A DNA stretch of 64,000 nucleotides from Gigaspora margarita. Lineage: Eukaryota > Glomeromycota > Glomeromycetes > Diversisporales > Gigasporaceae. This document shows, piece after piece, positions 23,170 to 35,500 of this stretch. A model generated the notes under the pieces. It was given only the letters and a program-made list of their open reading frames with translations, did not search any database and was not told the origin of the DNA. Position numbers and translations under genes: made by a program. The DNA lies in contig WTPW01000678.1 in the NCBI GenBank assembly GCA_009809945.1, positions 86,717 to 150,716 on the forward strand. Reading direction: 5' to 3'. Numbering within the stretch: the first letter of the stretch is position 1; each line of letters starts with the position of its first letter.

Positions 23170-25330
23170 GAATTAAACTTCTTACTATGCTAATAATTTA
23201 TTGAATGATTAGATAATTCCAGTTAATCATGCATTGTTTCGAAAAACAAATGTTAAAGTGAACAGAATTAAACTTCAAATTCATCTAGTGATTTATTAAT
23301 TGATTAAATGATTATGGTTAATTATACATTCTTTTGAAATACAATTACAATCAACTCTAAGTGCAACTCTTCTAAGTGCATCTTCTCTCTAAATGTAACT
23401 TTAACTTCAGTCCCAAGTACATGTTTGGCATATGTTTTGTCTCTATAAATGCAATTTTTCTAATTGTTCTCTAAATGCACATTGCTAAAGGTCTGGTCCC
23501 AATGAATTGCACTTGGAAAGAGTTGACTGAATTAAAGTAAGTAGAATTAAACTTCATACTCACTCTGGTTATTTATTGAATGATTGAATAATTATGATTA
23601 AAATTTGTCATGAAATGCAATCATTAAAGTGAACTGAATCAAACTTCATACTCACTCTAGTAATTTATTGAACAATTAGGCAATTACGGATAATTAAACA
23701 TTTTCTTGAAACACAATTGTTAAAGTGAACAGAATTAAACTTCATACTATCCTAACAATTTATTGACCAATTAAATGGTTACAGTTAATCATACATTGTC
23801 TTAAAACACAAATGTTAAAATAGAATTAAACTTCATACTATCGATTAAATAATTATGGTTAATCACATGTTCTTTTAAATACAATCATTAAAATGAATAG
23901 AATTAAAGTTCATACTCACTCTGGTAATTTATTGAATGATTGAATAATTATAGTTAATTAATGTTTTGAAACACAATTATTAAAGTAAACTAAATTAAAC
24001 TTCATACTTATTAATTTATTGAATAATTAGGTGATTACAGATAATCATATGTTTTCTTAAAACACAATTGTTAAAGTTAACAGAATTAAACTTCATACTC
24101 ACCCTGGTAATTTATTGAATGATTAGATGATTATAGTTAATGATACATTCTCTTGAAACATGATTGTAAAAGTGAATAGAATTAAAAATTTCATACTCAC
24201 TCTGGTAACTTATTAAATGATTGGTTAATTATTGTCTTGAAACACAATCGTAAAAGCGAACCAATTAAACTTCATTCTTACCTTAGTAATTTATTGAATA
24301 ATTAGGTGATTACGAATAAACATACATTCTTTTGAAATAAAATTGTTAAAGTGAACAGAATTAAGCTTCATATTCATACTGGTAATTGATTGAAAAATTA
24401 AATAATTATAGTTAATAATGCATTCTCTTGAAACACAATCATTAAAGTAAATAGAATTAAAAATTTTTTACCCACTCCCTAATTGAACAATTAAATGATT
24501 ATGGTTAATCATATGTTTTCTTGAAATACAATCAGCATTAAAGTAGACAGAATTAAGCTTTATACTTACCCTGCTAATTTATTAAATGATTATTGCGATT
24601 TGCAGAAGTCTGGATTATCAAAATCAATAGTGATTGTAAATGATTGTAAAAAGATAAGTGCTTCGATTATATAAAAAAAAATTCTCTAAACATTGTGCTC
24701 TGATTGATTATTTTAGAGATCAGTTAGGCTTTTTTCAAAATATCATTTGACATTCTTAAATACAATAAAAGTATTTTACTGCTTCACAATCACAGTCGAC
24801 TGTGCAAGGTAAAATACTTTTATCATTTTTAAAAGTATCAAATGGCCTTTTGAGAATAAGTCTTGAATAATTTCTAAAATAATCAATCAGAGCTCAATTT
24901 TTAAAGGATATTTTTATATAATAAAAAGCACTTATCTTTTTATAATCATTCATAGCTACAATCGATTAATCAATGGGATCTAGAATTTTGCAAATTGCAA
25001 TAAATAATCATGTTAATCATACAATCTCTTGAAATACAAATGTTAAAACAAACAGAATTAAGATTCATACTCACTCTAGTAATTTATTGAATTAAATGAT
25101 TATTGTTAATCATACGTTCTCTTGAAGCACAATCATAAAGTGAACAGAATTAAGCTTCATACTCATCCTGGTTATTTTATAGAACAATTAAATAATTATA
25201 GTTAATCATACGTTTTCCTGAAACACAATCATCAAAGCTAACAGAATTAAACTTCATACTTTGGTAATTTATTTGAACAATTAAATGATTACGATTAATC
25301 ATACATTCTCTTGTTAAAGTGAATAATTAC
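23170..25330. repeat. Satellite S2 (~95 bp unit)
   Basis: Many copies of a unit of about 95 bases: AATTTATTGAATGATTA, GTTAATCATACATTCTCTTG, AAACACAATCGTTAAAGTGA, ACAGAATTAAACTTCATACT, CACTCTGG. Copies drift in sequence and length and are broken once by a MITE at 24592-25002. Confidence 0.8.
24592..25002. mobile_element. ~410 bp foldback MITE inside satellite S2
   Basis: The ends TATTGCGATTTGCAGAA and, inverted, TTTTGCAAATTGCAATAA match imperfectly. The arms are inverted copies around about 24795 (AAGATAAGTGCTT with AAGCACTTATCTTTTT; TGTGCTCTGATTGATTATTT with its complement; AAAGTATTTTACTG with AAGGTAAAATACTTT). A pathway for its movement is not evident. Confidence 0.7.
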
Positions 25331-25359
25331 AGATCACAATATTTACAATTTTTAAAATA

Positions 25360-27060
25360 GGAATCCTCATAGTCTGATCAAAAATTTTCCCACAGTTTGA
25401 TCACCTTTTTGGATGTTGTTAACTAAAAACGGTTAATAGAAAATTGGTAAGCTTATGCATATTTGAGTTTTATATTTGTAACTCTGCTGTCACTATCAAC
25501 ATGTTTTCTGAAGATGATTAATCAAAAATGTTTAAACGGATGAACTTTGAATTAGATGGTTTAGATGGTCTAGATTTAGATAGATAGATAAATATAAATT
25601 GATTGATGGCTGATTATTAATTTACAGTAATAGATCGATTACAAAATATGATGAATCTATAATGACATTATCTTGCAATGATATATGTTATTAATTTTCT
25701 CATGGTCTGATTACGGTTTTTGGATATGGCAAATCAAAAATGGAAAAGTGCAATTGAATTATTATTAACATTATTATTAAGCTTTTATTATACACTTATA
25801 TAAGAAATTAGTAGATTAACACACTGATAACATTTTGGATACAACTATGATTCTATTGGTTGGTCGATTGATATCAAACTACAAACTATAGAAATTGCTG
25901 AAAAAATTAGTAATTATCAGATAATCTGAACAGTAAATATTCCAGAGAAATCAAGAAATCAATCATCTAAGTTTTTAGTGGGACATAATTTTTTCTTAGC
26001 ATTAGTATTTGCTAATATATTTAATATTTTTTATTACTATCATGTTTTAAAGAGTTAAGTTTATTGTACAGTATTATGACGTTAGCATTACGGCCCAACA
26101 GCACATAATATTTACAGCAATTTTCATTTCGATCAAAATGATCAAAGTTTTAACCACACACTGGTCACATTTTCTGAGATAACCAATCAAAAACGTTTAA
26201 ATGGACAAACTCTGAATTAGGTTTAGATTGTATGTCGTAATTATTGAATCGGCATAGATAGATCAAAGTTTTTCTCACACTCTGGTCATGTTTTCTGAAG
26301 ATGACCAATCAAAAATGTTTAAATGGACAAACTCTGAATTAGAAGGTTTAAAAAAGATTTATTACACATCACTAATTTTCCAATCATGCTCCAAAAAAAT
26401 CACTAATAATCATTGTCATTGCTATACATCCAATCAGTTAATCAATTAATTAATCAATTATATGCTATGCCAACTGCTATCATAATGTTGATAGCAACTT
26501 TTATAAACAATCAGGTTTTAAATTATCCAGATATTTGAATTTTTCTCAATCGCCATTCGTATCTATTTACTGTAAATCCTGATACAGTTTGACACACATG
26601 CTCCTTATAACATATTTAGTTAGTACAATTCTGAAAGTCAATAATAAAAAAGACACCATTCGTATTCATTAACTGTAAATCCTGATACAGTATAATGATC
26701 TTTCTTGACATGTATGCATCTCATAACATATTTAGTTAGCACAATTCCGAAAGACAATAATAAAAAAAAGACATTTTTTTTATTGTAATCATCATGTATT
26801 TTAATTGAGTCAAAAACCTGTTAAAGCGATGTTTGGTTATACAATTCTCACACATTATATAATTAAGTAATACTTGCACAGAAACATCTCACATGCTTAA
26901 CCCTTTATAACTTCAAAATTCCCACAGTTTCAGTAGCATTTCATTTACAACCAATCAAAAATGTCAAAGTGCTCAGACCAAAATTCTCACAGTTCTCAAT
27001 TGAGCCAATCAAAAACGTTAAAATGTACAAACTCAGAATTAGATAGTAAAGATATAGACT
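25360..27060. repeat. Satellite S3 and short tandem duplications
   Basis: About six copies of a block built from TTCTCACACTCTGGTCATG, TTTTCTGAAGATGACCAATC, AAAAATGTTTAAATGGACAA and ACTCTGAATTAGA occur at about 25370, 25495, 26140, 26265, 26925 and 26985. A separate ~103 bp duplication with TGTAAATCCTGATACAGT lies at 26553 and 26656. No ORF. Confidence 0.65.
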
Positions 27061-27390
27061 TTTTAAAATTTTTAGACTGCTTATTGTAAATGCAAAATAT
27101 GTATATGCTTAAATTTTTTTTTCTTGCAACACTGACCTGCTGCTGTATAATATACCTGGGTCTTTTGTAAGTTTTTTTTATGGGTAGATTGTATTGTACT
27201 CCAGGTACTTTGGTCAGTGCACTATGGTATTTATATTTTATATAAGTTATTTAGAGCTAAAAATTTTAATCTATTAGTAAAATTTTAATAATTAAAATTT
27301 TTAAAATCGACCAATCAGAATCGTCTTATGTGGGAGAAGGGGGTACCCTCATAGTAAATGGATATTACGTAATATCTGTCACAGCCCTAA

Positions 27391-28861
27391 GAGTGCTAAC
27401 AGATATTATGTAATATCATTAGGAGTGGGGTTAAGGCCAAGATCTTATATTATACTATATAATATATATAATTCTATATATAATATAATATATTGCTAAT
27501 AGATTAAAATTTTGAGCATTAATTAAATTTATATAAAATACAAATATATACTATAATAGTGTATTTTTTAGTGCTGAACAAGTTTACTTAGAGATCAAAG
27601 TTATAATTTATTAGTAAAATTTTGCATACTATATTTTTATTAATAAAAATATAGAAAATTCTGTATTATGCAAAATTTTACTAATGAATTATAACTTGGG
27701 GCTCTATATAAACTTGCTTAGCACTAAAAACTACATTCTGATAGTATATAATTATTTAATTTTTTTAATTTTTGGAATAAAGATAAGTAAAATTGGTAAA
27801 TTTTTATCAAAATGTAATATTACTCACTTTTATATGATAAAAATCAAAAAAAATATATACCAATCTAGTGTATTTTTTGATGTTGAACATGTTTACTTAG
27901 AGCTCAAATTTATAATTAATTAGTACAATTTTGTGGAATTTTCTATATTTTTATTAATAAAAATATAGAAAATTCAGAATTATGCAAAATTGTACTAATA
28001 AATTATAACTTTGAGCTCTAAGTAAACTTGTTTAGCAAAAAATATATACTATATTTGTATATATTGTTTGATTTTAATAAATTTTAAATAAAGATGAGCA
28101 ATATTATATTTTGATAAAAATTTACCAATTTTATTCATCTTTATTTCAAATATTAAAAAAATAAATATATATGTTGCCAGAATGTATTTTTTAGTGCTGA
28201 ACAAGTTTACTTAGGGCTCAAAGTTATAATTAAGTAATAAAATTTTGTATGATACAGAATTTTCTATATTTTTATTAATAAAAATATAGAAAATTCAGCA
28301 TAATGCAAAATTTTACTAATGAATTGTAACTTAGGGCCCTAATTAATTTTGTTCAGCACTAAATTCTACATTATTTTGTATATAATTATTTAACTTTTTT
28401 AATGTTTGAAATAAAGATAAGTAAAATTGGTAAATTTTCATCAAAAATGCATATTTGCCTATATTTATTTAAAAAATTAAGAAAATTAAAAGAATATAAA
28501 CCATAATAATTATTTTTTAGTGTTGAACAAGTTTATTTAGAGCTCAAATTTATTATTCATAAGTAAAATTTGCATAATGTAGAATTTTCTATATTTTTAT
28601 TAATAAAAATATAAATAATTTTGTATTGTGCAAAATTTTACTGATGTAATATGACTTTGGGCACTAAATAAACTTTCACAGCATGCAAAAATACATTATT
28701 TCTGTATATAATTATATTCTAAATGATTTTATTTAGAGCCCACAATTATAACCTATTAGTAAAATTTTGATAAAATTTATTTTAAAATTGACCAATCAGA
28801 ATCATTTTATGTGGGAGTACCCTCTTGATAAAAAGATATTACATAATATCTGTCAGTGCCC
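27391..28861. mobile_element. PIF-type palindromic element H, copy B (intact)
   Basis: Starts GAGTGCTAACAGATATTATG directly after the TAA that ends copy A, and ends ATAATATCTGTCAGTGCCC. Four palindromic centres (TTTTTATTAATAAAAA) lie at 27641, 27955, 28276 and 28601, spaced 314, 321 and 325 bases. Between centres, each module carries CTAAGTAAACTTGTTCAGCA near one edge and its complement near the other, with a smaller inverted pair AAAGATGAGTAAAATTG in the middle. Non-coding. Confidence 0.85.
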
Positions 28862-28929
28862 TATCTACTGAATCCAATTCTAAAAAAAAAATATTTATAA
28901 GTTGTAGAATTAAACAAAAACCAAGATTA

Positions 28930-30012
28930 TAGTGCAGTTAATCTTCCTATAATCACACAGTTGGGCATATTCTAATATGGTAATTATAAAAATATGTAAC
29001 TTTATAAATGTACCTCTATATAAGAACAAATTTTAATTAATATAAAAAAGTGCTTTAGTAGAAGTATTTTAAAAATTTTATATATAAATGTAAATAGTTT
29101 CTATAGAAAAGGTATAATTTTAATAATAAAACAACTTTTATACAATAAGTAAAGGTGTTTAAAAAATAAAATACACTTATTAAATTTTTATGCTAATTGG
29201 AAAACTGTTTATTAGTATTGTTTCTTATTTTGCTTACCTATGATTATGGCTAAAAAATTTGTAATTTTTTTTATAGAAATGTAAATACAAAATATATATT
29301 AATGAAATATTAACTAAATTACATGAAAATTTTATAATAGGTGTATTTTGTTTCTCTGAATAACTTTTTCTTATTGTATTAAATCTATTTACTTAGTATT
29401 ATTTTAACTTTTATATAGCAACAATTAAAGATCATATATAAAATTTTTTAAAAAATATTTATATATGGTCATTGATAGTTGCTATATATAAAAGTTAAAA
29501 TAATACTAAGTAAATTGATTTTTATGCAATAAGAAAGTTGTTCAGAAGAACAAAATACACTTATTATAAAATTTCATATAAATCAGTTGATATTTCATTA
29601 ATATATTTTTTTGGTTATGTTTTTACAAAAAAATTACAAATTTTTTAGCTATATTTATAGGTCATAAAATGAAAAACAAATTAATAAAAAGTTATCTAAT
29701 TTGTATAAAAATTTAATAATAAGTGTATTTTATTCTTTTAACAACTTTACTTATTGTATAAAAGTTGATTTAATTAATAAAATCATACCTTTTCTATATT
29801 GGAACTATTTACAATTATATATATATATGATTGTAAAGAAGGTAATTTTATTATTAAAATCAGCCAACAAATTCTAAAAAAATGTGATAGTGATTATAAT
29901 ATGATTGTGACTTATGGAGGTGTTTTTAATATAAAAAAATGTAACACATTTTTGGTGTGATTATATAGAGTTTGTAACTATATGGAAGGTGATTATTTTG
30001 GAGGATAACTAT
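28930..30012. mobile_element. 1.08 kb foldback palindrome with pogo-like ends
   Basis: Arms are inverted copies around about 29445 (AAAATTTTTTAAAAAATATTT). Matching arm blocks include AAAAGTTAAAATAATACTAA with its complement and TACACTTATT near TTGTTCAGA. The outer ends (GTTAATCTTCCTATAATCAC, and inverted GTGATTATTTTGGAGGATAA) resemble the CTATATAATCAC ends of pogo elements, but the exact boundary and duplication are not clear. Non-coding. Confidence 0.65.
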
Positions 30013-31461
30013 ATTAAGAAATATTGATTGAAAGTTAAATAAAAAAATTTAGCCATAGCTACATGTATCTAAAATTTGAATGAAGATTACCAATACTTTT
30101 ATGATTGAATTTAGTCAAAATTTTTTTTAATTCTATTTTATAGAATTGTAAAATAAAAATTTCAATTCTTTCTCATCAAATTAAAATAAAAACTTTTGAT
30201 CAAATTTGGTTAAGTAATTTTTGTTCAAAATTAGGCATTCATAAAAAAAAGTTGCAGCTAAATTTTCTTAGCATTCTATTAATATTTTTTTAAAAACGAT
30301 TTTTCAAATTTGATAATATTTTTTAATTAATTTTATATTTGTAAAAATAATTATCAAATTTGGTTAAATAGTTAATAAGAAATTTTAAAAGTATAATTAT
30401 AGCAATATTTCTTAGATTTTAAGTTTCTTTTTTAAACTTAAATAATTTATCTTAATAATTCTTTGGTTGAACATGATAATATTTTTATTTTAATTCTACA
30501 ATTTACAGAATTAAAAGAAAAATTTGATTGAACTTAATTTAGTGCTACAAATTGAAAGTTAAAAAAAAAAATTATTAGTTAACTAGTTGAGAAAAGACCT
30601 GAACAATACTAATAGAAGTTATATTTGAGCTATTAGCAGTTTTTCTGAATAAGAATTTAGCCATTCAAATTGCTTGCTTTTACAAAATTTTGACCTCTGT
30701 TATGACCTCTATTAGTATTGTTTGGGGTACTGTTGAGAACTAATCAATTTACCAATTAGTTGCAACTAATTGATTAATTGTATAGTAAAAACTTAGCAAT
30801 TAATCAATTAATCAATTTAATTGCCAACTAAAAAAAAATAATTAACCAACTAATTGATTAAAAAAATTTTGATGATTTGTAGTAGTTGCTAAAAAACCTT
30901 TGTTAGAAAATATAAAATTTCAAATTTTAAAAAAAATTATTTATGCTATTTCCATAGTACAACTAATGAAAATGCTAGGATTGTCACTTAATCAAATCAG
31001 ATCTCTATTAATTAATTTATAAAATAAGAGGTAACTATTATGTAAAAATTAGTGTTCTCAAAACTGAACTCAAATTGAAAATCCAGTTTTATTTTAGTAT
31101 CAGACCCAGAACCATATCATCAAAACCCGACCCCAAACCAGGATCCAATTATTGCAATTTTATATACCTGATCAAAGATTATAATGAAGCTCAAGTTTTA
31201 TAAACCTTTATTGCTTATACCAAATATTTAAACACCAAAGTAAGAATAAAAAAAAAGATAATTAAAGCCAATAACATACATTTTTAATATTAGCAAATTT
31301 GAAAATAATAGAATGTCTTATGTTCATCTATTTTGATTTAAGTCTCCCAGGGTTTAATAATATATTGCTATAATGCTTTGCATTAATCATAAAGATATTG
31401 TTATCTAACAGGAAAAGATTATCTATATAGATATTGTCTATAAAATTTGTAACATTTGCTA
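30013..31461. other. AT-rich stretch, no gene
   Basis: The segment 30735-30870 contains repeated AATTGATTAATT motifs in both orientations, and 31075-31150 has CCAG/ACCC-containing motifs like those at 42080-42330. Otherwise only AT-rich sequence with stops in all frames. Confidence 0.4.
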
Positions 31462-32117
31462 TCCTTTAAACCATATTCTAGGCAAATTTGCCTGGAATTT
31501 TTAGACATATTTACAATTTTTTAAATAAAATAAAAGTTTATTAAGAATATGGGGTATACTTTANTTATAGAATATTTTCTTTAAAATATATTTTATAAAC
31601 TTTATTATAAAAATTTTTTAAAATTATTAATAAACTTTAAAGTAATAAAAGTTTGAAGTTTTTAATTTAAAATTTTACAATAAAGCTTTTCTTTAGATTT
31701 TCTTAAATTTTATATGTTCCCGTCTATAAAAAAAAATTTTACTTCTAATTAAAGTCTTAATTTTTACAAGTAAATAACAAAAGTTGCAATAATTAAAGTT
31801 GTAATCCTTTTTATAAACTACAATACTATATTAGAACAGGGTGCTAGAGCTAATATTTATAGAGTTCACCAAAAATAAGTAAATAATTTTTTTGAATAAT
31901 AAATTTTTTAAAATTTGGCTATTTTTAGCTTATAAGCAACTTAAACTTTCTTTCTTATAATATAAAATTAAATACTACTATAATATAATCCTTATTTTCA
32001 AATATTATCAAAAAAAATTTTAATTAAATATTTTAAGTTTTAAAAAATATAAATCATAAGCATATTTATAGCAATTTTCCAGGCAAATTTGCCTGAAATT
32101 GCTTACAATTTAAGGGA
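31462..32117. mobile_element. TA-flanked MITE, 656 bp, palindromic subterminal box
   Basis: The ends TCCTTTAAACCATATTC and, inverted, ACAATTTAAGGGA abut TA (31460-31461, 32118-32119). Each end carries the self-complementary box AGGCAAATTTGCCTGG (31481, 32078). The interior is AT-rich, with one undetermined base at 31564, and has no ORF. Confidence 0.7.
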
Positions 32118-32521
32118 TACTAAAGGAAGAATGTGTATTTGTGTTAAATGTTCTATATATAAACAAAAAATTAAGAAATTACAGTATTTTAAAAAATATA
32201 TATTAATTTGTTATACTCACAATTTGTCACACCTGTGATTCTGACCAATAAAATCGCATGATTTTGTAGACAAAAAATTTTTTTTTTTTGACGATCATGT
32301 CATACTTTATTTAAAAGAATATAACTACATATGCAAATGCTAGTCTAATTCCGATGCAAGGCATCTTACAATTAAAGTACAGCTCATCTAGTTACCATAG
32401 GCACCTATGTGCGATCTGCCAAAGTAGAATTCGTCTCCCTAACTAACATAGGTGCAATTACCTAATTAGTCATATCACTGACACAGTTCTATAGCCAGTC
32501 ATGATCAAATTAACTAGGGTT

Positions 32522-35500
32522 CTACCAACCCCTTAAACCAGTAGTTATCCATTTTTTGATTTCCTTTATTACTATTTCCCTACATTCCTCCCATTCTTTT
32601 TTAACTTTCGAAATTTCTATTTTATGATTTCTCCTTTTCTTGTCCATGAATGTTGATGTTCCTGAATGGTTCTCTTCTTCAGTCATCTTTCTCTTTGCTT
32701 TTACGTCATTTTCAGTAGAGCCTTTACCTGAGCCTCTTGTAGCATCTCGTTTTGTCTTTGTTGATATGCTGATGGCTTTTTCCCATTCAATTATCTTTTC
32801 ACATCTGTTCTTCCATATGGTCTCCTGGAACAAATCTATCCATTTTTTTAGCCAGGAGGCTAAAATTGAGTTAATTGTTTTTTGCCTAATCAGAAAACAT
32901 TCTAGAGCTGATCGTACAGTGTAGAGGTCTTATCTGGTCAAAAATTTCATATTCAGATATTTATTTGGTCAATCTTTTTAATATTCAAATATTCATTCAA
33001 AAATTTTGAAAATATTCAATGAATATTCACTGAATATTCATTGAATATTAAATATATAGTACTAAATATAAAAAAAATAAAGTAGTATAATTTAAAAACA
33101 AATAATTTTAAAAAATTCTCTTTAAGAAATTTGTTGTCTTAATCCAAAACCACAATTTTGTTGAAGTAGATATTTATTTAATTTATAATTATAAAAGTTA
33201 TAATATTTTAATGTTTATATATATGTAAAAATTTGCAATAAAAAATAGTTATATATATTTTAACTAATTAGAATTTATTATACAAAAATTAGCCAATCAT
33301 ATTTGATTATTAATATCAAAATTTGCTACTTTTAATATATATATATTCAATGAATATTTAATGAATATATTTAGTGAAAATTTTAAATATTTGAATATTC
33401 ATTTGGTGAAAATTTTATATATTCAAATATTCAAACATTCAGTGAATATTTGAATAAAACATTCATCGGATCAGACCTCTAGTACAGTGAGCGAGATTAT
33501 GCCTTTAGCCATCTTCTCTTTTCTCTTATACTCGTGAGTATAGTTGAATAATAATATAGAAGTTAATTGGTCAACGCAAATTTCAGCTTTCTCTTCTATG
33601 TCTAGTGAGGACCATATTTCTTTGATAATGTCTTCTTCTTTTACTTTCCATATCTCATCATCACATTTATAACAGGTTAAGTATTTGAAAGATTCTTCTT
33701 CTATATTACATCTAGGGCACGTGAAAACCTCGTATAGGGTGCAGAGATCTCTTTTTCACTTTTGTAATATCAGAAGAAGGCAGTTTACAGCTTTAAATCT
33801 AAATGACCATTTTTTATTGTCTTTTAGGCAGAAGCCTCTAGATTTTCTTGTTGCACGCCAAAAGCCCCTGAAGGTCTTCCAGTTTTTTTTTTGGTCTCTT
33901 TCTTGGTGGTAGCATCCTTTCTATGTCTAATAAAAGTCCATTCTGCCCTGTAGAAAGTGCTAGTCCATTCCTTGACAAATTGTCTGACTGGGATTTCGAT
34001 GCTACGATTAAGCTATAACGGTTGGAAGATCCTTGCCATTGAGCCTTCTTCTGAGAGTAATGTAATTTCTGTATCACTTCTTCCTTCTTTGGCGATGGTA
34101 TCTGCTCTTTTATTTAGGGGATCCCCAGAATGGGCTTTAACTTTAATAACCTCTACCTTCAGGTCTTTTGTTTTAATATTGTCCCTTATTTTTCCAACTA
34201 TACCTCTATTTTTAACCTTGAACCATTTACGGAAGAATTTTTTCCTTTCTAGGTTTACTAGTATTTGCACTGCTGCTTGACTATCCATGAATATCTTCAC
34301 TTTGCTTCCTTGAGGTGTAACTAGTAAGGCCATCAGAATTGCTGCCAGTTCAACTCTCGTCGATGAGAACCATCCCATTAATTTTTCTTTAATTTCATGA
34401 ACTATTCTACTATTACTATCTATTTGCACTATACTGTACCCTCCACTAAGTCCTTTTTCTGAGTCTCCCCCAAGTGAGCCATCTGTATAGAATGATATAT
34501 CTTTTAAGATCATATTTTCAAGTAGGATAGCCTTAATCTCTTTTCTTTTTTGAGGGTTGAGAACTGTTTTGTATATGATTTCCTTTTCTAGACTTCTTAT
34601 TTCTATACTGTTCTGCATTACAACCTCTTGTTCTCTTGTTGGTATTTTACTTTTGATTTGAGTAACAACTTTGAGCTTCTTTTTTTCCATTAACAGGTCC
34701 CATCCTTCGGGTTCCTGTTTTATCCAAGAGCTGATATCCTGTACATTTTTAGTATTCAGCCTTAGGGTGTCAATGGTTTCTTTTCTATGTATTCGTACTT
34801 GGTTGGTGCTATCAGTATTTCTGGGCCTGTTTTCTTTGTCTTCCTCTTTCCATTCTGCTATATCTATGACAGCACTGAGTTTCTTTTTTTCTTCTACTCT
34901 TCCTAGTACTATCTGGTTGGATTCTTCATAGTGGCCAAGGACCCATTCTTTTTTGTTTCTTTTTTTTGAAATAGAACGTTTCTTTCCATTATTCGGTTCT
35001 GGATCTTGCCAGTGTTCGGTTACTGGGCTAGAACTTTTCTTGTTAAGGGGTCCTCTATGACTAAGGATTCCAACCTTTTGAACCAATTAGGAATCCGGCC
35101 TTTGGAGTTGAGGTTTCTTATATTCTTCAGTTGATGCCACGTTAACAGGATGGAGTTATCACCTACGATTATCTGTTCTAGTAACCAAATTTCTAGGTTT
35201 CTCAAACTCTTCAAATTATCATTCCATCTATTTTCTCTTAGCAGCGATTTTATTTTCTTTTTTTTGTCCCAATCTTTCAATATCTTCTAGTCCTCTTCTA
35301 CCAGATTGCTGTGTACTGATATTTTAATTTTTTTTGCCTCTAACAATATTGATGTATTTAGATTGTATAACCAATTTAGATATGCTATCTCTTTTTCTTC
35401 TAACCGCTATATGGGGTCTGCTGATACAAGATCAAGTTGCGCTCCTATTAATCTTAGTCTTGTTATATCGCCTGCTAGACCTAAGCTGTTAAGTCTTACA

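Larger units (their letters stand above)
22020..27222. mobile_element. 5.2 kb TA-flanked element filled with tandem repeats
   Basis: The termini GTGCACTGACCAAAGTACC (22020) and, inverted, GGTACTTTGGTCAGTGCAC (27222) are identical over 19 bases and sit at TA dinucleotides (22018-22019, 27223-27224). Host element H continues across both sides. The interior has no gene: 22200-23160 is one diverged satellite, 23170-25330 another, 25360-27060 a third. A TIR element this long with only satellite-like cargo is unusual. Confidence 0.8.
17379..27387. mobile_element. PIF-type palindromic element H, copy A, split by three insertions
   Basis: The left end is GGGCCATGACAGATATTATG and the right end (inverted) TACGTAATATCTGTCACAGCCC; TAA flanks both sides (17376-17378, 27388-27390), as in PIF/Harbinger. 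The interior is made of palindromic modules centred on TTTTTATTAATAAAAA. Three insertions split it: 17933-18956, 19421-21664 and 22020-27222. Subtracting them and their duplications leaves about 1.5 kb, matching intact copy B (27391-28861, 1.47 kb), which also ends ACCAATCAGAATC, TATGTGGGA, then the TIR. No transposase, so non-autonomous. Confidence 0.85.

Noticed and set aside
22200..25330. CRISPR-like array
   Set aside because: Units are adjacent diverged tandem repeats without unique spacers, and the sequence is eukaryotic.
34671..34931. Forward ORFs across the LINE (for example 34671-34931 and 36594-37060)
   Set aside because: They are antisense shadows of the reverse-strand ORF2 reading frames.
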